In this document: positions 8,159-17,179 of the stretch, in pieces
Layout: the number at the start of each line of letters is the position of its first letter
Position numbering within the stretch: the stretch's first letter is position 1
From: Verrucomicrobiaceae bacterium
GTDB lineage: Bacteria; Pseudomonadota; Gammaproteobacteria; Pseudomonadales; CAMLJR01
Assembly (NCBI GenBank): GCA_028293825.1
Contig: JAQGNY010000014.1
Coordinates: 1-64,000, forward strand
DNA: 64,000 bases
Direction: 5' to 3'
Notes under the pieces: model-generated
Told to the model about the DNA's origin: nothing
Databases searched by the model: none
The model's input: the letters and a program-made list of their open reading frames with translations, nothing else
Position numbers and translations under genes: made by a program

Positions 8159-9055
8159 CTAAATATAGGCCCGTTGCCGCACCCAAATAGTCGCAATCCA
8201 TTTTTCGCCGTGAATCACTGGGGTGCCGCCATGCAACGTCATTCGATTCAAACGCGTTTGGCTGTCGCAGTAAGAAAAATATACCGCGCCACCTTTGCGC
8301 GGAATTACATTTAAATCGATTTCCGGAAAAACCGTTTCGCCACCGCATTCGACATCGTTTAAATAAATAATTAATGTCGCTATACGTTGCCCGCCCTTCT
8401 CCAAATGCTTGGCACTACCGGGGCTTTCCGGCAGAAAGAAATCATAATGGGGTTTATATTCCGCGCCGATGCCGTATTTCAATATTTGAATGCCCTCGCC
8501 ATTTTCCGCCGGCACACCCAGCAATGCGGCCACGCGTTTTTCGATGCACGCGACCAATGCGTTTTCCGAGCGCAAAAAATACGTGCCGAAACTGCCGCGT
8601 AAATCCATTACCTCTTCGGCGCCCGTTTGATGGTCGACGATGGTGGAGCGCTTTAATTTTGGTTGCGATAACGCAATCAGTTCATTGCACTCTGCGGCGG
8701 TCAACATATTTTCCAGCACAACTACATCCGGGGCTCCGACCCGCGCGGTAACGCGCACTGCATGATGGTCGACAACGATCGAACTATTCGCCGCGATTCG
8801 ACTGGGTTCGTGTTGATAACTCGCGTAATGCTGCTCGAAACCGGCAGGAATAGGAAAGGCGTATTGAGGTTGGGGCTGGGACAAATTTAAGCCGGCGAAT
8901 TCCGGAGCGAAGCGCGCAACGACTTCGGTGGCGAACAGCAGATCGAAATCTTTTTTTACCATTTCTTCGATCAGCGTTGCCAACGGCACGCCGCGCGCGA
9001 TATTGGAAACAATCCATTGTTCCCAGTCCGGCGTCAGTTGCGTGATAAGTCCCAT
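8159..9055 (-). CDS. 2-oxoglutarate/Fe(II) oxygenase, prolyl-4-hydroxylase type
   Basis: The 298-residue product has an N-terminal helical region and a C-terminal double-stranded beta-helix. The iron ligands His203 and Asp205 sit in YKPHYDFF and the distal His275 in TLHGGTPVIHGEKW. Lys285 in GEKW is the expected 2-oxoglutarate ligand. ATLIIYLNDVECGGETVFPE is the diagnostic P4H strand pair. Substrates of bacterial P4H-like enzymes are mostly unknown; translation factors or peptides are candidates. The stop of bcp upstream is 15 nt away, so bcp, this gene and perhaps rmuC and the Nudix gene are co-transcribed. Confidence 0.88.
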   Translation of the reverse strand: MGLITQLTPDWEQWIVSNIARGVPLATLIEEMVKKDFDLLFATEVVARFAPEFAGLNLSQPQPQYAFPIPAGFEQHYASYQHEPSRIAANSSIVVDHHAVRVTARVGAPDVVVLENMLTAAECNELIALSQPKLKRSTIVDHQTGAEEVMDLRGSFGTYFLRSENALVACIEKRVAALLGVPAENGEGIQILKYGIGAEYKPHYDFFLPESPGSAKHLEKGGQRIATLIIYLNDVECGGETVFPEIDLNVIPRKGGAVYFSYCDSQTRLNRMTLHGGTPVIHGEKWIATIWVRQRAYI

Positions 9056-9070
9056 ATTTGCGGCTCAGCG

Positions 9071-9541
9071 TTAGGGGTTTTCGCGCAACCAGGTCAACAC
9101 GGTGTCATGGTGCGTTTTGGTATTGACCTTGTCGATAATGTGTTTGAGCTTGCCGTCTTTGCCGATAATAAATGTGGTGCGCAACAGCCCCATAAATTCG
9201 CGGCCCATAAATTTCTTCATGCCCCAGCAACCGTATTTATCTGCGATAGCGTGATCTTCATCCGATAGCAACGTGAAATTGAGATTCTGCTTTTCGATAA
9301 ATTTTTGCAGCTTGGCTACCGGATCGGGACTGACGCCGAGCGCCACCGCATCCACATCGGCCAGTTCTTGCTGCGCATCGCGCAGACTGCACGCTTGCAC
9401 CGTGCAACCCGGTGTCATCGCGCGCGGGTAAAAATAAAGAATGACATTGTGATTGCGAAAATCTTTGAGGCTGACTTTATTGCCGGTCTGATCGAGCAGC
9501 GTAAACGCCGGCGCCAAATTGCCAAGTTTCGGATGCGGCAT
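9071..9541 (-). CDS. bcp: Thioredoxin-dependent peroxiredoxin Bcp (PrxQ type)
   Basis: The product has 156 residues. The peroxidatic Cys46 and resolving Cys51 lie in TPGCTVQACSLRD, the five-residue spacing of atypical 2-Cys BCP/PrxQ enzymes. They are preceded by YFYPRAMTPG; family members usually have YFYPKDDTPG, so the Arg-Ala variation is slight. The enzyme reduces hydroperoxides using thioredoxin in the cytoplasm. GGAGAATAATGT before the ATG is a good ribosome binding site. It starts 3 nt after the rmuC stop. Confidence 0.93.
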   Translation of the reverse strand: MPHPKLGNLAPAFTLLDQTGNKVSLKDFRNHNVILYFYPRAMTPGCTVQACSLRDAQQELADVDAVALGVSPDPVAKLQKFIEKQNLNFTLLSDEDHAIADKYGCWGMKKFMGREFMGLLRTTFIIGKDGKLKHIIDKVNTKTHHDTVLTWLRENP

Positions 9542-9544
9542 ACA

Positions 9545-10903
9545 TTATTCTCCGTCAGCGTGTTCTGACATTTCATTGGTTAAAACTTTAGAATCTTCAA
9601 CTTCGTTAGCCAACCATTCGGCATCGTCGCTGCGCTCGACCAAATCCACCGGCAATGCGCGTTTGGTTTTTGCACCTAGCTTGGCGATGTCACCGACTCG
9701 CTTCACCAGATTACCTTTACCGCGCGCGAAACGATCCATCGCCAGCTCGTAAGAGCCGCGCGATTTATCCAGCGATTTGCCTAAATCCTGCAGTGCTTCC
9801 AGCACGCGCGCAAATTGATCGTGTAAGCCACCGGCCTGGCGCGCAATCAATTCGGCATTCGCATTCTGGCGCTCATAGCGCCAAATGGTTTGCACTGTGC
9901 GCAAGGTAGCGAGCAATGTGGTCGGGCTGACAACGATGATATTTTTTTCGTATGCTTCGCGAAATACATTCGCGTCGTTTTCGAACGCCGCTAAAAATGC
10001 TGCTTCGATCGGAATGAAAATCAGCACAAAATCGAGGCTATTTACGCCGGGCAAGTTTTCGTATTGTTTGAGACTGAGACCATCGACATGCGAGCGTACC
10101 GACGCGATATGCTGACGCAACGCCACATCACGTTCGGTATCGGTCGAAGCGCTGCAATAACGCTCGTAAGCGATCAGCGACACCTTCGCATCGATGACAA
10201 TGTCTTTGCGATCCGGCAAATGCACGACGACATCGGGCTGACGACGGCGACCGTCTTCGCTCTGCACCGCCATCTGCGTTTCGTATTCGTGGCCTTTGCG
10301 CAAACCAGATTCTTCCAGCACGCGCTCCAGTACAACCTCGCCCCAGTTGCCCTGCATTTTATTATCGCCTTTCAGCGCGCGCGTTAAATTCAACGCTTCG
10401 TCGCTGATGCGGTGATTCAATTCTTTCAAATGACCGAGCTCGGTGCGCAACGACGCGCGGTCTTTGCTTTCTTTGTCGTAAACATCCTCAACCCGTTTGC
10501 GAAAATCAGTGAGTTGCTCGCGCAGAGGATTGAGTGTGATTTCGATATTGCTCTGATTCTGTTTGGCGAAGCGTTCGCTTTTTTCGTCGAAAATTTTCTG
10601 CGCGAGTAATTGAAACTCTTGCGTCAATTGTTGTTTCGCATCGCTCAACAGTTTTAATTTTTCGTCGGCCGCCAAGCGCGTTTGTTCGAGCGTGCCGCGC
10701 AAGCCGGCCGCTTCGGTACGCAACTGCAATTCGATTTGCGACAACGCATCGACGCGCGTGATTTTTTCGGAAAGCTGTTGGCGTAACTGCGCCAGTTCAA
10801 TGTTACGTTGCCGCAATTGTGTTGCAACAAAAACACAGACGATACCCAGCGCGGCAACAACGACAAGCAACACGAATAATAAAGTGGAAGATTCAATCGG
10901 CAT
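9545..10903 (-). CDS. rmuC: DNA recombination protein RmuC
   Basis: The product has 452 residues. An N-terminal membrane helix (LLFVLLVVVAALGIVCVFVA) is followed by a coiled coil over about residues 30-150. The RmuC nuclease-like domain follows: KMQGNWGEVVLERVLEESGL, QPDVVVHLPDRKDIVIDAKV and FVLIFIPIEAAFLAAFE. RmuC limits recombination at inverted repeats in E. coli, probably by DNA cleavage. The start overlaps the end of the Nudix gene by 11 nt, which indicates translational coupling. The C-terminal tail is acidic and divergent. Confidence 0.93.
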   Translation of the reverse strand: MPIESSTLLFVLLVVVAALGIVCVFVATQLRQRNIELAQLRQQLSEKITRVDALSQIELQLRTEAAGLRGTLEQTRLAADEKLKLLSDAKQQLTQEFQLLAQKIFDEKSERFAKQNQSNIEITLNPLREQLTDFRKRVEDVYDKESKDRASLRTELGHLKELNHRISDEALNLTRALKGDNKMQGNWGEVVLERVLEESGLRKGHEYETQMAVQSEDGRRRQPDVVVHLPDRKDIVIDAKVSLIAYERYCSASTDTERDVALRQHIASVRSHVDGLSLKQYENLPGVNSLDFVLIFIPIEAAFLAAFENDANVFREAYEKNIIVVSPTTLLATLRTVQTIWRYERQNANAELIARQAGGLHDQFARVLEALQDLGKSLDKSRGSYELAMDRFARGKGNLVKRVGDIAKLGAKTKRALPVDLVERSDDAEWLANEVEDSKVLTNEMSEHADGE

Positions 10904-11474
10904 CGGTCAACGCTTGCTCTGCAGGCCGCAGCCAGTTGTTCCAGTTATCCGGCAGGCCGGATGCACGCACCGGGTAATTGCCGCTGCGACGATCGTCAAA
11001 AAACTCCCGCAACGCTTCGAATACCACCGGGAATGCCAACTCCTGCCAGGGAATATCCTCTTCGCGAAATAATTCGACTTCCAGACTTTCGGTGCCGGGG
11101 CCGTAGCTTTCACCAACCAGATCAGCGCGGTAAAACATGTAGATCTGGTCGATGTGCGGCAGATCGAATACGCGATACAGCGTCGAGTTGGCGACTTTGG
11201 CGTGCGCCTCCTCCCAGGTTTCGCGCTCAGCGCCCTGCTGGGTGGTTTCGCCGTTTTCGAGAAAGCCGGCCGGCAAAGTCCAAAAACCGTGGCGCGGCGA
11301 AATCGCACGTCGGCACAACAAGACACGGTCGCCGCTAACCGGCAGACAGCCGACGATCATGCGCGGGTTTTGGTAGTGAATGGTGTGGCACTGAGTGCAG
11401 ACATAGCGCATGCGATCGTCGCCGGCGGGAATAAGCTGCTCGACGAGATGGCCGCATTGGTTGCAAAAACGCAT
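10893..11474 (-). CDS. Zinc-ribbon Nudix hydrolase
   Basis: I chose the ATG at 11474 (193 aa) because the zinc ribbon then starts at once: MRFCNQCGH and YVCTQCHTIHYQNP give Cys-x2-Cys pairs. An upstream start at 11519 adds 15 unconserved residues. The Nudix box GFLENGETTQQGAERETWEE keeps all metal-binding Glu residues, but the usual final Gly is His (AHA). The family hydrolyses nucleoside diphosphates linked to other groups, such as ADP-ribose or NADH. The exact substrate is unknown. Confidence 0.87.
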   Translation of the reverse strand: MRFCNQCGHLVEQLIPAGDDRMRYVCTQCHTIHYQNPRMIVGCLPVSGDRVLLCRRAISPRHGFWTLPAGFLENGETTQQGAERETWEEAHAKVANSTLYRVFDLPHIDQIYMFYRADLVGESYGPGTESLEVELFREEDIPWQELAFPVVFEALREFFDDRRSGNYPVRASGLPDNWNNWLRPAEQALTDAD

Positions 11475-11672
11475 CAACAACACCTGGAGTGGAAGTGGCG
11501 GGATGGATGAATGATACACGCTGCGGCGCGACTCGCCGACGCATAACCGCAGGCGCCGTGCACGAGCCGCAAAACCGGTAATTTATTGCACCGCCCGGTT
11601 TGTAAAAACCCCGACCGTTGCCAATACTTGATCGCGTAGTCATCAGCGTTTTTTCTCGGGGAAACAGCCATT

Positions 11673-12509
11673 TTGTCGCACTTTATTCCATCGCCTTCGC
11701 TCTTGTTGCGCCAGTTCGTCTGGCGCCTGTGTTACGTCGTGGCGATCTGCGCCGCACTGGGTAACGTAAATGCGCGGGCGGATGCTTCGATCTCGGTGCC
11801 AGTGTTGTGCTACCACCGCTTCGGGCCAACCGTTGCCGATAGCATGACGGTGACAACCGCCGTGTTCGAATCGCACCTTAAATATTTGAAGGAGCACGGC
11901 TTTACCGTCATTCCGTTGCAGGCGTTGGTGGACTACAAACTCGGTAAAGCGCCGCCACCACCGCCGCGCTCGGTCGTCATCACCGTCGATGACGGCCATC
12001 GTTCGGTGTACGAACAAATGCTGCCGTTGGTTCAGCGCTATCACGTGCCGGTCACTCTGTTCATTTACCCTTCGGCGATTTCCAATTCGCACGCGCCTTA
12101 TGCGATGAGTTGGGAACAGCTGCGCGCGCTGGTCGATACCGGTTTGTTCAGCATTCAATCGCACACGTATTGGCATCCTAATTTCAAGCGCGAGAAAAAA
12201 CGGCTGGAACCGGCCGAGTACGACAAATTTGTCGTCACGCAGTTGCAGCGCTCGAAAGCGGTACTGGAAAAACATTTCGGCAGCGATATCACTGTGTTGG
12301 CGTGGCCATTCGGCATTTATGACGATGCACTGCTGCAACAGGCTCACGCGGCCGGTTACCAAACCGCATTCAGCATCGACGGTCGACAAGTGCATGACAG
12401 CGATGCACTGCTCGTGTTGCCGCGCTTTTTAATGAACAACGCGCAACAAGGTCATATCTTCGAGCAAATGGTTGCGTCACCAAAAACTAACACTACCGCT
12501 CAGCGCTAA
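11673..12509 (+). CDS. Secreted polysaccharide deacetylase family protein (CE4/NodB-like)
   Basis: The product has 278 residues with a TTG start at 11673, preceded by GGGGA; no upstream in-frame ATG is available. A signal peptide (about residues 12-36, ending in NARADA) precedes the domain. VLCYHRFG and VVITVDDGHRSVY carry the metal-binding Asp-Asp pair. SIQSHTYWHPNF provides the two metal-binding His residues. LAWPFGIYDD is the later conserved block. The enzyme should remove N-acetyl groups from an extracellular or periplasmic polysaccharide. The next two genes, on the same strand, are also envelope sugar-processing proteins. Confidence 0.85.
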   Translation: MSHFIPSPSLLLRQFVWRLCYVVAICAALGNVNARADASISVPVLCYHRFGPTVADSMTVTTAVFESHLKYLKEHGFTVIPLQALVDYKLGKAPPPPPRSVVITVDDGHRSVYEQMLPLVQRYHVPVTLFIYPSAISNSHAPYAMSWEQLRALVDTGLFSIQSHTYWHPNFKREKKRLEPAEYDKFVVTQLQRSKAVLEKHFGSDITVLAWPFGIYDDALLQQAHAAGYQTAFSIDGRQVHDSDALLVLPRFLMNNAQQGHIFEQMVASPKTNTTAQR

Positions 12510-12544
12510 AAAAATTTGCAGCGGTTCGATAAGAGCGAACTACA

Positions 12545-12628
12545 CTTTTTTTAACAGTCGTTTCACGACCGAACTTTTTTAATAGTCGCTTCACGACTGC
12601 GCTTTTTTAAACAGTCGTTTCACGACTG
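12545..12628. repeat. Three tandem 28-29-bp repeats, each with a small hairpin
   Basis: Each unit is CTTTTTTAA plus a few bases plus a palindromic core AGTCGTTTCACGACT. The cores lie at 12556-12570, 12584-12598 and 12613-12627. Copy 1 has one mismatch at the outer pair and copy 2 one at the inner pair; copy 3 is a perfect 6-bp stem with loop TTC. Each of the first two cores is followed within four or five bases by a T-run, so they could act as weak serial terminators after the deacetylase gene. Confidence 0.75.
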
Positions 12629-12691
12629 AAAAATAAGAGGCCGGCGCATAACGACGCCGCTTTTATGGACTGCTAACCAAACAGGTGAGTT

Positions 12692-13996
12692 GTGAACAAG
12701 TTCAAAAAAATTCTACCGGCCACGCTCGTTGCCGCACTGTCATTCCCTGGATTTTCTTTTTCCGCACAAGCATTAACGGTCACCGGCAGCGTAGTCGACA
12801 GCGTCAGCAAGACACCGATTGAAGGGGCATTTGTTACGCTCGGCAACAGCAGCGTGCAGACCGATAAAACCGGTGCTTTTCATATTGATGGCGATGGCAG
12901 CGAAGTGCGCGCCCGCGCGTACGGGCATATGCGTACAGCGCAGACAGTTAGCGCCGGCAACACGGCAAAACTAGAGCTAAAAGCGTTTACGCCGAAAGGC
13001 ATTTATCTTTCCGCTTACGGCATCAGTAGCATGAAACTGCGCGACTCCGCGCTGGAGTTGGTGAAAGGCACACCGATCAATACCTTCGTTATCGATATCA
13101 AAACCGATACTGCCCTCGTCAGTTATAAAAGCGCGGTGCCGCTCGCTACTGAAATCGGCGCGCAAAAACTTATTTTGAAAAAAGATATGCCGGAGCTGAT
13201 CGAAAAGCTGCACGCGCAAGGAATTTATACGATCGGTCGTATCGTTACATTTAAAGATACTTTGCTGGCGCAGGCGCGCCCGGACCTCACTATCAAAACG
13301 GCGACCGGTCAAGTTTTTCGCGATCGCGAAGGTTTAGCCTGGGTCGATCCATTTAAATCCGAAGTGTGGGATTACAACGCGGCACTGGCGGTGGAAGCTG
13401 CGCAAATGGGCTTCGATGAAATTCAATTCGATTACGTGCGCTTTCCCGATCGACGCGGTTTGGTTTTTTCGAAACCGAACACCGAACAGAATCGCGTCGA
13501 AGCCATCAACGGCTTGTTGACCAACGTGCGTAAAAAAATCGAACCGTACAATGTGTTTTTGGCGGCGGATATTTTCGGTTATGTGTGCTGGAATTTGGAC
13601 GACACCGAAATCGGCCAGCGCATTGTCGATGTGATGCAACATGTCGATTACGCTTCGCCGATGTTATATCCGTCTGGCTTTCAATTCGGCATTCCCGGTT
13701 ATCGCGATCCGGTCGTGAATTCACATGAAATTGTTTATCGCTCGCTGGAGCGTGCACGCGTGCGCGCCAACGTGCCGGCTGTGCGCTTTCGTCCGTGGCT
13801 GCAGGCATTTAAAGATTACGCGTTCGACCGCCGGCAGTTCGGGCAAAAAGAAATTCAGCAGCAAATCACCGCGGCTGAGCGCTTTGGCTCGAACGGTTGG
13901 CTGCTGTGGAATCCGCGCAACGTATACAATGCCGAGAACATCAAAGGCACTGCGACGATGACGGCTTCCAATGAAGCGGCGCAAACAGTGCGTTAA
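12692..13996 (+). CDS. Putative glycoside hydrolase (DUF4015 type) with N-terminal CarboxypepD-like domain
   Basis: The product has 434 residues with a GTG start at 12692 behind ACAGGTGAG. A signal peptide ends near SAQA. Residues 28-95 form a carboxypeptidase-regulatory-like beta domain (VTGSVVDSVSKTPIEGAFVTLG). From KGIYLSAYG onward comes the TIM-barrel domain of the DUF4015 'putative glycoside hydrolase' family, with FVIDIKTD, GLAWVDPFKSEVWDYN and FDEIQFDYVRFPD. The Asp/Glu residues in IQFDYVRFPD and SPMLYPSGF are likely active-site positions. The substrate is unknown. It is followed 21 nt later by the NamZ fusion gene, suggesting a shared role in envelope glycan processing. Confidence 0.82.
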   Translation: MNKFKKILPATLVAALSFPGFSFSAQALTVTGSVVDSVSKTPIEGAFVTLGNSSVQTDKTGAFHIDGDGSEVRARAYGHMRTAQTVSAGNTAKLELKAFTPKGIYLSAYGISSMKLRDSALELVKGTPINTFVIDIKTDTALVSYKSAVPLATEIGAQKLILKKDMPELIEKLHAQGIYTIGRIVTFKDTLLAQARPDLTIKTATGQVFRDREGLAWVDPFKSEVWDYNAALAVEAAQMGFDEIQFDYVRFPDRRGLVFSKPNTEQNRVEAINGLLTNVRKKIEPYNVFLAADIFGYVCWNLDDTEIGQRIVDVMQHVDYASPMLYPSGFQFGIPGYRDPVVNSHEIVYRSLERARVRANVPAVRFRPWLQAFKDYAFDRRQFGQKEIQQQITAAERFGSNGWLLWNPRNVYNAENIKGTATMTASNEAAQTVR

Positions 13997-14017
13997 CCGA
14001 ACAGCAATCGTGAGAAC

Positions 14018-16393
14018 GTGGTGAGAGGCTTTGCTCTTCTAACACTTTTACTATGGCAGGCCGCAGCGCTGGCGTTTGTTCCCGACACCGCCGCTCCGCT
14101 GCTACGCGCCGACGATCTCACCGCCATCGATAATGCCGCGCAAGCGCAGGTACGCGCCGGAAAAATTCCCGGCGCTGTCGTTTTAGTCGGCAATGGCGAT
14201 CGCGTGCTGTACCGCAAAGCGTTTGGTTATCGCACCAAGCAACCGAAAAAAATTGCGATGACGACGGATACACTGTTCGATCTCGCCTCCCTCACCAAAG
14301 TTATCGCCACCACCACCGCGGTTATGCAGTTGGTTGAAAATCAACAACTGCAACTCGACGATCCCATCGCGAAATACTGGCCGGAATTTGCCGCCAACGG
14401 CAAAGCCGCAATTACCGTGCGCCAAGCGTTGACGCATTACACCGGTTTGCGCCCGGATCTACCCACGAACAATTGGTCGGGCTACAACACCGCACTGGCG
14501 ATGATTGCCGCCGAGCAACCACAGCGCGAGCCGGGCAGCGCTTACGAATACAGCGATATCAATTTCGAAATTCTCGGCGAGCTGGTGCAGCGCATCAGCG
14601 GACAACCGCTCGATATCTACTGTCTGCAACATATTTTTCAACCGCTCGGCATGCGCGACACCGGATTCAAACCGATTGCAGCCGTGCACGAACGCATCGC
14701 TCCGACCGTGTATTGGCGCAAAAAAATAATCTGGGGCCAAGTCAACGACCCGACCGCCTTTGCGATGGGGGGCATTGCCGGTCACGCGGGATTATTTTCC
14801 AGCGCCGACGATCTTGCGATTTTCGCGCGCATGCTGTTACACGGCGGCAGTTATCGCGACGCGCAAATTTTAAAACCGGAAACCGTTGCGCAAATAACTT
14901 CGCCGCAGGCATTGCCGGACAAAACGCGGCAACGCGGTTTGGGCTGGAATTTGGAAGCGCCGAACGATCGCGGCAATACCGTCATTCCGCGCGGCTTTTA
15001 TGGACATACCGGCTACACCGGCACGTCGCTTTGGATCGATCCGATCACGCGCACCTACGTAATTATTTTGACCAACCGCGTGTTTCCGAACGACACCGGC
15101 GATGTCGGCCCGCTGCGCAATCAAATCGCCGATGTGGTCGGCAGCGCAATCGATGCCGGCGTGCAACGTTTTGCCGGCGCGAAAACAATGATTGGCAATC
15201 AAACCACACCCATAGTTAAAGATAACGCGCGCGTCTCTAACGACATCACCAAGGCGCGCAATAGCAACATTGTGCGCAGTGGGCTCGACATGCTGGCGAG
15301 CGAGCAATTCGCGCCGCTGGCCGGCAAACGCATAGGTCTGATTACCAATCAATCCGGGCGCGATGCACAGGGCCGGCACGCGATTGAATTGTTGCAGCAA
15401 ACACCGGGCGTACAGCTGGTTGCGTTATTCAGCCCCGAACATGGTTTGCGCGGCAATCTCGACGAAAAAATCGCCTCGGGCATCGACAGCAAAACCGGGT
15501 TGCCCGTGTACAGTCTGTACGGCAAAAATTTGCGCCCGACCCCGGAAATGCTGCAAGGCATCGACGCGCTCGTATTCGATATTCAAGACGCCGGCGTGCG
15601 CTTCTATACCTACATCACCACGCTCGCTTACACGATGGAAGCAGCCTCAGCGGCGGACATTGATTTCTATGTGCTCGACCGGCCGAATCCAATCAATGCC
15701 GAGACCGTGCAGGGACCGATGCTCGACAATGCGATTCGCTCATTCACCGCATACTACGCATTGCCGATTCGCTACGGCATGACACCGGGCGAATTAGCGC
15801 TGATGTACAACGGCGAAAATCATATCGGCGTGAAATTGCACGTCATCAAAATGAGCGGCTATCAACGCGACAGCTGGTACGACCAGACCGGTTTGACTTG
15901 GGTCAATCCGTCGCCAAATTTACGCTCGCTCGAACAGACCGCTCTGTATCCCGGCGTTGCATTGATTGAGGGTGCGAATGTCAGTGTCGGTCGCGGTACT
16001 GCATCGCCGTTCGAGGTTTTTGGCGCGCCGTGGATCGACAGTAAAAAATTGCTCGCGTATCTGGAGAAACGCAAAGTGGCCGGCGTGCATTTTCTGGCGA
16101 CCAGCTTCACACCGATCGAAAGTAATTATCACCATCAGCGCTGCCAGGGTGTGCGCATCGTGCTGGACAATCGCAACAAACTCGATGCGCCCGCATTAGG
16201 TGTCGAAATCGCCAGCGCATTGCATCAGTTATATCCGAAGCAATTTCGGTTGGGCGATACGCTCGGCATGATCGGCGCACGCGCCACGTTGAATGCAATT
16301 CGCGATGGTGAAGACCCGCACTCGATTGTCGCCAGCTGGCGCGATCCGCTTGATAATTTCCGCTTGTTGCGCGCGAAATATTTGCTGTATTAA
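14018..16393 (+). CDS. Fusion: beta-lactamase-fold serine hydrolase + NamZ-type exo-beta-N-acetylmuramidase (DUF1343)
   Basis: The product has 791 residues with a GTG start (a second GTG follows directly) and a signal peptide (about 1-19). Residues 30-385 are a beta-lactamase/AmiE-like domain: Ser91-x2-Lys94 in DLASLTKV, Tyr178-Ser-Asp in YEYSDINFE (usually Tyr-x-Asn) and His330-Thr-Gly in GHTGYTG. A ~40-residue linker leads to residues 425-791, a complete DUF1343/NamZ domain with IGLITNQSG, the acidic motif SPEHGLRG (Glu474), DIQDAGVRFYTYI, VLDRPNPI and GRGTASPFEVFGAPW. Bacillus NamZ cleaves terminal MurNAc from peptidoglycan fragments and lies beside a serine-hydrolase amidase gene, AmiE. 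Here both activities appear joined in one secreted polypeptide. The peptidoglycan-recycling role is inferred from these families. Confidence 0.87.
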   Translation: MVRGFALLTLLLWQAAALAFVPDTAAPLLRADDLTAIDNAAQAQVRAGKIPGAVVLVGNGDRVLYRKAFGYRTKQPKKIAMTTDTLFDLASLTKVIATTTAVMQLVENQQLQLDDPIAKYWPEFAANGKAAITVRQALTHYTGLRPDLPTNNWSGYNTALAMIAAEQPQREPGSAYEYSDINFEILGELVQRISGQPLDIYCLQHIFQPLGMRDTGFKPIAAVHERIAPTVYWRKKIIWGQVNDPTAFAMGGIAGHAGLFSSADDLAIFARMLLHGGSYRDAQILKPETVAQITSPQALPDKTRQRGLGWNLEAPNDRGNTVIPRGFYGHTGYTGTSLWIDPITRTYVIILTNRVFPNDTGDVGPLRNQIADVVGSAIDAGVQRFAGAKTMIGNQTTPIVKDNARVSNDITKARNSNIVRSGLDMLASEQFAPLAGKRIGLITNQSGRDAQGRHAIELLQQTPGVQLVALFSPEHGLRGNLDEKIASGIDSKTGLPVYSLYGKNLRPTPEMLQGIDALVFDIQDAGVRFYTYITTLAYTMEAASAADIDFYVLDRPNPINAETVQGPMLDNAIRSFTAYYALPIRYGMTPGELALMYNGENHIGVKLHVIKMSGYQRDSWYDQTGLTWVNPSPNLRSLEQTALYPGVALIEGANVSVGRGTASPFEVFGAPWIDSKKLLAYLEKRKVAGVHFLATSFTPIESNYHHQRCQGVRIVLDNRNKLDAPALGVEIASALHQLYPKQFRLGDTLGMIGARATLNAIRDGEDPHSIVASWRDPLDNFRLLRAKYLLY

Positions 16394-16440
16394 CCAATTC
16401 GATTCAGTAGCAGGACTAACGCCGCGAAACTCCAACACAT

Positions 16441-16471
16441 AAAAAAAGCCGGCAATCGCCGGCTTTTTTTT
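16441..16471. terminator. Bidirectional rho-independent terminator
   Basis: An A-run, GCCGGC, loop AATC, GCCGGC and eight T residues form a symmetrical terminator. It lies between the NamZ fusion gene and the convergent SlyB-like gene and can serve both. Confidence 0.9.
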
Positions 16472-16498
16472 CACGTGTAGTTTTTCTTACGGTGAAAA

Positions 16499-16969
16499 TT
16501 ATTGCGCAGGTGCAACGCGGCTGTTGCCGTTCAGAATATTTACGCGCACACGATCGCCGATGCGAAATATCTCGCCTTCGCTAACTGCTTGCACGTAGGC
16601 GCGCGTTGGGCCGCCATCCTCTTTCACGGTGATCTCCACGGCCTGGGTACGCGTAAACCCTTCTTCCGTTGCAGCGCCCAGTAAACCACCGGCCACCGCA
16701 CCAATAACCGCCGCCACTATGCTGCCCTTGCCGCCGCCAACCGCACTACCCGCGACACCGCCAACCACCGCGCCAGCACCAGCGCCGATCGGGGTTTTGG
16801 TACCTTCCAATTGCACCGGACGCAGCGCTTCAATTACACCCGTGCGCACAATCTGCGGCGTGCGGGCGTCTTCGCGTGAATACACATCCCCTTTTAGGCT
16901 GGATGCACACCCGCCCAGCGTCAATGCTGTGCTTGTAACCAATGCAGCCAACACGATGTTTTTAAACAT
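16499..16969 (-). CDS. SlyB/Pcp-like glycine-zipper outer-membrane lipoprotein
   Basis: The product has 156 residues from the ATG at 16969; an ATG at 16984 would add five. The signal peptide ends in the lipobox LGGC. Residues 65-105 are a glycine-zipper region (GAGAGAVVGGVAGSAVGGG and following), the hallmark of SlyB/OmpA-like 2TM lipoproteins. The C-terminal beta segment ends GDRVRVNILNG. SlyB supports outer-membrane integrity under PhoPQ control in enterics; I see no evidence of that control here. It is divergent from speA. Confidence 0.87.
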   Translation of the reverse strand: MFKNIVLAALVTSTALTLGGCASSLKGDVYSREDARTPQIVRTGVIEALRPVQLEGTKTPIGAGAGAVVGGVAGSAVGGGKGSIVAAVIGAVAGGLLGAATEEGFTRTQAVEITVKEDGGPTRAYVQAVSEGEIFRIGDRVRVNILNGNSRVAPAQ

Positions 16970-17179
16970 GGACTGATTCCTCAACGCTATGTGATGTACC
17001 GGGCAACATTAAACACCCGCATACGTGTCGATGCCAGTCTGTTACTGCCTCTTTTTACAGAGTACGCGCCTCAACACACGACATTTTGACTGACACTGCG
17101 CGAGAAAAGTTTCGCAAAGGTTTCGATAGCGCACGGACATTGTTACAGTTCGCGCCTTAGCGCGTAGACGAGGTATGTA

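Noticed and set aside
11643-12395. A 250-codon minus-strand frame
   Set aside because: It is antisense to the deacetylase, whose domain motifs are complete.
14473-15219. A 248-codon plus-strand frame
   Set aside because: It is an out-of-frame shadow inside the NamZ fusion gene, with very high Arg content.
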